This document shows positions 59,304-64,000 of a stretch of DNA of 64,000 bases, one piece after another. How positions within the stretch are numbered: position 1 is the first letter of the stretch; each line of letters begins with the position of its first letter. Under the pieces are notes generated by a model, which was not told the DNA's origin, ran no database searches, and worked only from the letters and a program-made list of their open reading frames with translations. Position numbers and translations under genes: made by a program. Origin of the DNA: Paenibacillus sp. V4I3 (lineage in GTDB: Bacteria > Bacillota > Bacilli > Paenibacillales > NBRC-103111); contig NZ_JAUSZA010000001.1 of assembly GCF_030817215.1 (NCBI RefSeq), positions 7,600,501 through 7,664,500 on the forward strand, written 5' to 3'.

Positions 59304-59344
59304 ACCCCCAAACTCCACTTACGTCGTGGCGATGGGGGCTTTTT
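59304..59344. terminator. Hairpin downstream of the DUF2269-like gene
   Basis: ACCCCCA/TGGGGG pairs around an inner CCAC/GTGG stem, followed by CTTTTT on the plus strand and TTTCTTT on the minus strand. Confidence 0.55.
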
Positions 59345-59402
59345 ACGTATTAGACTACCTCACGAAATACTTACAAGAGACTAACAAAAAAAACCAGCAC
59401 CA

Positions 59403-59831
59403 TTACATGCCAGGCTTCCAAATCATTAAAATTAGCGAAATCAGAGGTAAAATTGTACCTATTGTCCCATAAATATCCCATTTCCTTGATACCTGCCGAT
59501 ACGCTGCCGTTTGCTCCCCTAATCGCAGTGATTCTTCACTATAGCGGATCATTCTTCTCTGCAGAGGCAGTAAAATGGCCAACCATAACAACCCAGAAAG
59601 CGAGAATAAAATTAATGATGCCGTCACCCAATTCCATTCTAAAAGAGAATAACCTAATTGAAAGGCCATCATATGCCCCGGAATCAGAAGCAGCAGAATT
59701 CCAGGCACAGTGAACACATAGTCTGCTAACATAATATTTTTAACCGTCAAATGAATGGTCATAAGATCCTGCTTTCCATAATGAGCACGAACCTTCCAAA
59801 AAGCAGCGGTCACTATATTCCCCAGAAACAA
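59403..59831 (-). CDS. DUF2269-like membrane protein, damaged or unusual N-terminus
   Basis: The product has 142 residues with three to four hydrophobic segments. FLGNIVTAAFWKVRAHYGKQ and MLADYVFTVPGILLLLIPGH are typical of the DUF2269 family. Family members normally start about 18 residues earlier with a helix and His. Here the frame is closed by a stop just upstream, and the homologous reading appears in a neighbouring frame (MTLLI). The only start in frame is TTG at 59829-59831 without a clear ribosome binding site, so a frameshift near 59850 is likely. Confidence 0.6.
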   Translation of the reverse strand: MFLGNIVTAAFWKVRAHYGKQDLMTIHLTVKNIMLADYVFTVPGILLLLIPGHMMAFQLGYSLLEWNWVTASLILFSLSGLLWLAILLPLQRRMIRYSEESLRLGEQTAAYRQVSRKWDIYGTIGTILPLISLILMIWKPGM

Positions 59832-59940
59832 TACAGCCCCTAATGAGCAAGGTCATAACCCGATGGTGACCTAAGTCACGATGATAAACAATCTCTCATA
59901 TTCCCCCACAAACGGTACCCAGGATAGCAAGCAAACTTGT

Positions 59941-60128
59941 ATTAAATACAACAATAGTCAATCAAATTTAGCCTTATCTCTGCAAATGTTGCATAAAATA
60001 CAACAATTTTGCGCCAAAGTGGCCAGTTAGAGTGAATTAAGCTTAAATTGTTGTACAACCTCCAACATCTCTGACTAGAAAGGCAGAAACCTAGGGAATT
60101 ATTGTACGTTGTACAACAATTCCCCCGC
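59941..60128. repeat. Cluster of TACAACAAT-type repeats
   Basis: AATACAACAAT occurs at 59945 and 59998, and ATTGTTGTACAACC at 60047-60060. A 31-base hairpin (GGGAATTATTGTAC/GTACAACAATTCCC, 13 of 14 pairs) lies at 60094-60124. No coding potential. The function is unknown; a binding-site array or dispersed repeat family is possible. Confidence 0.7.
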
Positions 60129-60321
60129 TTACAAACGAAAAAAAACAATCATACCAGCCATCCTAATCTGCCCCACCTACCCCTTCGCCTAGAACCAAAA
60201 GAAAACCTACCCGCGCAAAAAAAACCACAAGAAGGGACAATCCCTCTTGCGGTCCATATGCGTTTCAATTACAGTCTATATGCGGTCTATATGGTCTATA
60301 TGTGTTTCCCTTGCAGTCTAT

Positions 60322-60462
60322 TTGCGGTCTACTTTTGATCTACTTTTGATCTACTTTTGATCTACTTTCGATTTACTTTGATCACTTTGATCTACTTTTG
60401 ATCTACTTTTGATCTACTTACGGCCTACTTCTGGCCTACTAGTGGTTTACTTGCAATCTACT
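60322..60462. repeat. 11-bp tandem repeat array (TTGATCTACTT)
   Basis: About twelve head-to-tail copies of an 11-base unit with the core GATCTACTTTT are present. Middle copies are identical and the ends degenerate (GGCCTACTT, GGTTTACTT). A looser GGTCTATATG series precedes it from about 60260. The period is close to one helical turn. Non-coding; lies downstream of the sensor kinase gene. Confidence 0.88.
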
Positions 60463-60522
60463 CGCACTCCTTGCAACTTCCGGCAATAATCTCTCGCTGC
60501 CTCTTTTCAGTCTCTTACCCCA

Positions 60523-61566
60523 CTAATAAATCGGCAAAGTAAACCAGAATCGGCTGCCATTCCCTTTATCACCCGTATGGCTATCAACGCCAATCGTTCC
60601 TCCATGCAGGTGAACAATCGATTTGGCGATCGCAAGTCCAAGACCTGCGCCTCCGCTTGCTCGAGTTCTTGACGGATCTGCACGATAGAAGCGATCGAAA
60701 ATCTTATTGCTATCCTCTTTGTCGATCCCTTGACCATGATCCTGAATATCAAGCTGCACATACTGCGCTGAGATCTGTTCAACTTTAATTTCAATCGTCC
60801 CACCAACAGGAGAATGCCGAATTGCGTTATCCAAAATGTTAGAAAGGACCCGCTTCATTTCCTGGGGCATAATGGCCACCGGTGGCAATCGATCAGGCAA
60901 GTCGACATCGACTTGCAGCTTTTTTTCCTCCAACTGAAAAGCCAAGCTTTGCAAGCCGTCTAGCAGCAAATGATCGACATGGTACCGTTCAGGAACAAAT
61001 TCAGTTCCTCCAGCATCCAACTGCGATAGCTTAAATAATTCTTGAATTAGTCCGTCTAATCGTCCTGTTTCAAGCCGGATGGTTTGTAGATACCGCGCAA
61101 ACGTTTCTTTATCTTGAATGACATCGTCCTGCAAAGCTTCAACGAATGCTTGAATCGAAGCCATTGGGGTCCTCAAATCGTGTGAAACATTCGCTACGAG
61201 TTCTTTACGGGATGCCTCAGCGGTTCGCAATTTCTGAAAGCTTTCATTCAAGTTGCCCGTCATTCGATTGAATTGTTCTGCCAGTTTTTGAAATTCAGCA
61301 GGTCCAATCTTAGGCACTTGTCCCTCAAAATGCCCTTCCGAAATATGCGTCGTTTCCTCCGTAATCGCATGAATGGCTTTCTCGAGGGGGCGCGTCATGA
61401 AGTAATGTATGAGCATCGATACACTCGCTGCTCCAAGAGTTACCGTCGTCAACAGGACGACGTCCTTCCAGTTCAATAACATATATCGATAGCATATAAA
61501 CAAGGTGAGCAAAATAATACTCGTACTCACCCCACTCGCAATGAGCAAATAAATACGAAGCTTCAT
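60523..61566 (-). CDS. Sensor histidine kinase (HAMP, HisKA, HATPase)
   Basis: The product has 347 residues. Two N-terminal helices (about 5-28 and 36-56) are separated by a very short loop. Next come a HAMP domain, the H-box ELVANVSHDLRTPMASIQAF near residue 146, N-box VLSNILDNAIRHS and G-boxes DHGQGIDKED and GGAGLGLAIAKS. The tiny external loop suggests intramembrane sensing. It overlaps its response regulator by 4 bases. Signal unknown; BceS/PhoR-like architecture. Confidence 0.93.
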   Translation of the reverse strand: MKLRIYLLIASGVSTSIILLTLFICYRYMLLNWKDVVLLTTVTLGAASVSMLIHYFMTRPLEKAIHAITEETTHISEGHFEGQVPKIGPAEFQKLAEQFNRMTGNLNESFQKLRTAEASRKELVANVSHDLRTPMASIQAFVEALQDDVIQDKETFARYLQTIRLETGRLDGLIQELFKLSQLDAGGTEFVPERYHVDHLLLDGLQSLAFQLEEKKLQVDVDLPDRLPPVAIMPQEMKRVLSNILDNAIRHSPVGGTIEIKVEQISAQYVQLDIQDHGQGIDKEDSNKIFDRFYRADPSRTRASGGAGLGLAIAKSIVHLHGGTIGVDSHTGDKGNGSRFWFTLPIY

Positions 61567-62285
61567 GATGGCTCCCTACCCTCAAATTTATAGCCAATAC
61601 CCCATACAGTCTTAATATATCGCGGTTGGGAGGGATTGGGCTCGATCTTCTCCCTCAACCTGCGAATGTGGACAGTGACCGTTGTTGTATCGCCATAATA
61701 GTCGATATCCCACACTTTGCTTAGCAGCTGATTGCGTGAAAATACTTGCTCCGGATGCCCAGCAAACAGGTGCAGCAGTTCAAATTCCTTCACGGTCAGC
61801 TCGATTTCCTTCCCTTTCACCCGAACACTCCGGTGCAGCACATTAAGCTCTAGCTCCGGAAACTTCATGATATGCGCAGATGGCACAGCGCCTGCACCGT
61901 TAGCAGCTTCCGCTTGTCCGCGCTGCTGCCTCCGCAAAATCGCTTTCACTCGCAGCACCAGCTCCCGCGGCGAGAATGGCTTCGTCAAGTAGTCGTCTGC
62001 GCCCATCGTTAACCCCATGAGGCGATCCATTTCATCGCCTAGAGCCGTCAACATGATGATGGGCACGTCCTGCTCGTTGCGAATTTCTTCGCACACTTGC
62101 CAGCCGTTTTTGCCCGGCATCATGAGGTCAAGAACAATCAGCTGCGGGCTGTGCAGCCGCCATAAGCGGATGGCTTCGTCGCCACTCACCGCCGAAATAA
62201 CCTGGTACCCTTCTCGCTGTAAATAGACGGTGCACACATCAATAATATTCGTTTCATCATCCACCACGAGAACGATTGAACCCAT
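61563..62285 (-). CDS. OmpR/PhoB-family response regulator
   Basis: The product has 240 residues, with the start at the ATG at 62283-62285, seven bases after GGAGGT. Receiver domain: VVDDE at 7-11, LIVLDLMMPGKNG with phospho-Asp, LTKPFSPRELV with the conserved Lys. The C-terminal winged helix has FSRNQLLSKVWDIDYYGDTT and RYIKTVWGIGYKF. It partners the sensor kinase encoded immediately downstream. The target is not obvious in the window; the adjacent MFS gene is a candidate. Confidence 0.94.
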   Translation of the reverse strand: MGSIVLVVDDETNIIDVCTVYLQREGYQVISAVSGDEAIRLWRLHSPQLIVLDLMMPGKNGWQVCEEIRNEQDVPIIMLTALGDEMDRLMGLTMGADDYLTKPFSPRELVLRVKAILRRQQRGQAEAANGAGAVPSAHIMKFPELELNVLHRSVRVKGKEIELTVKEFELLHLFAGHPEQVFSRNQLLSKVWDIDYYGDTTTVTVHIRRLREKIEPNPSQPRYIKTVWGIGYKFEGREPS

Positions 62286-62386
62286 ACGGCATACCTCCTC
62301 AAGCATTCATTCTATTATACCGCAGAGCAATGAAATGAAGCTTACGTATGTATTACAAAAGCATTAAAGCTTACAAAAGTATGAAA

Positions 62387-62411
62387 GCTCCCCAAATTTC
62401 GGGGAGCCTCA
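62387..62411 (-). terminator. Terminator after the MFS gene
   Basis: GCTCCCCGAAATTTGGGGAGC is a near-perfect hairpin followed on the minus strand by a T-rich stretch. It lies just past the stop at 62417. Confidence 0.75.
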
Positions 62412-62416
62412 TTCCT

Positions 62417-63652
62417 CTAGGTTTGCAAAGCAGCCTCTATAATAGGCTCCTCTTTTTTGTGATTAAGACTTCGAATATATCGTGTTTGAGCAATACCGGC
62501 TATGAGAATAATGGCAGCTAAGACGGCGAACATCATCTTCCCGCCATAATGACTAAATAGCAAGCCTCCCAGAATAGGCCCAATGGCGCGCGATAGCTGC
62601 CAATTCATACCGAACACTGAGAAATACCAACCTCTATGCTCCTCTGGCGCAATAACGGAGATCACCTTCTGAATGTGGGGACCATTTAACATTTCACCAA
62701 TGGTAAATAAAAATTCAACAAAAAGGAGTATGGCAAAGATAGGTACAAATCCATAACCAACTGACACAATGGCGAACAACAGATAGGATGCAGCGACTAC
62801 CAAATAGGCGGAAACGTGCTCTGTACGCTTTGCAATCCATATTTGCAGTGCAATAACGACACAGCCATTGAAGGTGATGATCGCAGCGAAAACAGTCTTA
62901 TAATTCTCGAAATTCTGCTGCAAATGCAGTGGGAACGTAGACTCAACTTGTGCATACAACAGAGATACCGGCATGGCTAAAAGCGTTATCCAAAGGAGCG
63001 GCTTATGATCCCGCCATCTGATTTTCGGCTTTGTCTTAGACAATTCCTGCTCCGCGGCACTCTTCACAGGCATTGTCTCAGGAACCTTCCAGACGACCAA
63101 CCCTGCGTATGCCAAGAGTGCAACCGCGCAAGTCAAGAAAATAATTGTGGGATTCCATGTGAATAGAAGCAGTCCAAGCAGCGGTCCAAATGCTGAACCC
63201 ATATTTAATGCTGTGTGCAGCAAAGCAAATACTTCAGCTCGCTTCTCCTGCGGGACAACATCTGCAATCTGTGCATTAGCAGCTGGTCCAAACATAGCAT
63301 GGCCAATGCCGTTAATGATCGAAATGACAGCAAATTCCCAAACGTAACTGGCAAACATATAACCGCCAATGGCGAAAGCTTGGATAATGAGCGCAGCCAG
63401 CATCATCGGCTTCCGCCCATAACGATCGCTTAAGCTGCCTGCATACAAATTCACGAAAATTCCGCATAATGGCTGCAATCCGATAATCAACATAGATAAG
63501 AAAATAGAACCATCCAGCTTATCATACAAATAAAAAACCAAATAGGGTCTCATCATAAATCCGGCTAATGAAGTTAGAATCGTCCCAACGACTCGAACCC
63601 ATATCGCTGTATCATACTTGCTAATCAATGAAAACAAAGGGATCCTGTGCAT
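62417..63652 (-). CDS. MFS transporter (drug/metabolite efflux type)
   Basis: The product has 411 residues and 12 helices. Motif A lies between helices 2 and 3 (AGSLSDRYGRKPMMLAALII). Helix 4-5 region INGIGHAMFGPAANAQIADV and GSAFGPLLGLLLF resemble the DHA1 group (MdtH/YttB-like). It exports an unknown drug or metabolite. Terminated on the minus strand. It lies upstream of a two-component system in the same direction, but with a terminator between, so they are separate units. Confidence 0.9.
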   Translation of the reverse strand: MHRIPLFSLISKYDTAIWVRVVGTILTSLAGFMMRPYLVFYLYDKLDGSIFLSMLIIGLQPLCGIFVNLYAGSLSDRYGRKPMMLAALIIQAFAIGGYMFASYVWEFAVISIINGIGHAMFGPAANAQIADVVPQEKRAEVFALLHTALNMGSAFGPLLGLLLFTWNPTIIFLTCAVALLAYAGLVVWKVPETMPVKSAAEQELSKTKPKIRWRDHKPLLWITLLAMPVSLLYAQVESTFPLHLQQNFENYKTVFAAIITFNGCVVIALQIWIAKRTEHVSAYLVVAASYLLFAIVSVGYGFVPIFAILLFVEFLFTIGEMLNGPHIQKVISVIAPEEHRGWYFSVFGMNWQLSRAIGPILGGLLFSHYGGKMMFAVLAAIILIAGIAQTRYIRSLNHKKEEPIIEAALQT

Positions 63653-63706
63653 ACAACCTCCTAGATGTTATTAGTCTTTTCAGTTTAGAGGTATTTTGAC
63701 AAAAGA

Positions 63707-63743
63707 AAAAGGTAAAATCTCGTTATAACAGATTTCACCTTTT
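63707..63743 (-). terminator. Terminator after the right-edge gene
   Basis: On the minus strand AAAAGGTGAAATCT pairs with AGATTTTACCTTTT (one mismatch) and continues TTTTTCTTTTG. It supports the partial minus-strand gene ending at 63764. Confidence 0.85.
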
Positions 63744-63763
63744 ATGAATGATTACCTATGTAG

Positions 63764-64000
63764 TTATCCGCCAATACGAATTTTGCGGTATGTATCGATA
63801 AACGAGAGGACATCTACTCTTTTCCCCCTCTTTTTCGCGACTCTGGCCATTTTCACGAGTGTTGTCCAGAATTCATCTAGAACAGGAGATTCAAATTCAT
63901 TATCTTTGGGTGCTTGTGTAAGGTTATGTTTATTTTTATAGGTCGTGCCTTCATCCGAAATGAGATACTGAATTTGACTTTTTTTCCATTGCTCCCCGGT
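63764..64000 (-). CDS. Partial hypothetical protein (C-terminal 78 residues)
   Basis: The minus-strand frame is open from the right edge to a TAA at 63764-63766. It ends KNKHNLTQAPKDNEFESPVL, then DEFWTTLVKMARVAKKRGKR and VDVLSFIDTYRKIRIGG. A strong terminator follows directly. The amphipathic, basic sequence looks like real protein, but I do not recognise a family. The start lies outside the window. Confidence 0.75.
   Translation of the reverse strand, partial: TGEQWKKSQIQYLISDEGTTYKNKHNLTQAPKDNEFESPVLDEFWTTLVKMARVAKKRGKRVDVLSFIDTYRKIRIGG

Noticed and set aside
60322..60462. CRISPR array or plasmid-type iteron origin
   Set aside because: The repeats are 11 bases with no spacers, and no replication initiator gene lies nearby. 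A simple tandem repeat is the safer description.

Overview
The window looks like chromosomal DNA of an endospore-forming Paenibacillaceae bacterium (Paenibacillus-like). The evidence is the spore genes (sspI, a YheC/YheD ATP-grasp protein beside a CotSA-type glycosyltransferase, a YjcZ-type small protein), the complete liaI-H-F-S-R arrangement, a Firmicute T-box leader before ilvB, a c-di-AMP (ydaO-type) riboswitch, strong AGGAGG-type ribosome binding sites, and many LacI-regulated sugar genes. Most genes lie on the minus strand. I see no tRNA, rRNA, CRISPR or prophage. The assignment rests on gene content, not on a database search.

Layout. 1-5.5 kb: a redox/detoxification cluster (NIPSNAP proteins, flavodoxin-fold quinone reductase, DsbA-type protein, two SDRs, tautomerase) that has clearly been duplicated and is partly decaying. 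5.5-9 kb: a DUF7002-like protein, a LysR regulator and a SLAC1/TehA-type transporter. 9-11.7 kb: ilvB-ilvN behind a Leu-type T-box. 12-15 kb: doxX, a luciferase-like monooxygenase, marR and pirin, apparently one operon from a strong promoter overlaid by two palindromes. 15-18.6 kb: a gene graveyard (fragments of dsbA, a CBO0543-type membrane protein and an XRE regulator, plus hairpins) around an MHS-type transporter. 18.6-21.3 kb: RNA methyltransferase, KtrA, SspI and a HAD phosphatase. 21.3-28.9 kb: a LacI-controlled sugar operon with a FucI-like isomerase, a split transketolase, an FGGY kinase and a broken GH3 enzyme. The isomerase, kinase and two-subunit transketolase set resembles the published D-apiose/apulose-4-phosphate route. 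28.9-32.1 kb: a 112-bp tandem array, remnants of a rhamnogalacturonan lyase and a GH42 beta-galactosidase, and a hairpin-rich repeat element. 32.1-36.2 kb: lacI, two Gfo/Idh/MocA dehydrogenases and a ThuA-like protein. 36.4-39.7 kb: a GGDEF-EAL protein and two spore-envelope type genes. 39.8-46.5 kb: prfC, a MITE-like element, a Tat-exported phosphoesterase, zwf and small genes. 46.6-50.8 kb: lepB and the lia cell-envelope stress operon. 51-54 kb: a c-di-AMP riboswitch with its secreted 3D-domain protein, and small spore-type proteins. 54.1-59.2 kb: a molybdopterin operon feeding a membrane-anchored sulfite-oxidase-type enzyme. 59.4-64 kb: a DUF2269 protein, repeat-rich DNA, a two-component system, an MFS transporter and a partial gene at the right edge.

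How it works together. The plant-polysaccharide remnants (GH42, PL11-type lyase, GH3), the pentose-type module and the two LacI regulons suggest a soil or rhizosphere saprophyte whose plant cell-wall sugar genes are turning over. Pseudogenes, tandem arrays and short inverted-repeat elements concentrate in exactly these accessory stretches (0-5, 15-18.5, 21-22.6, 28.9-32, 41.4-41.7 and 59.8-60.5 kb). The intervening housekeeping operons are intact and end in recognisable terminators.
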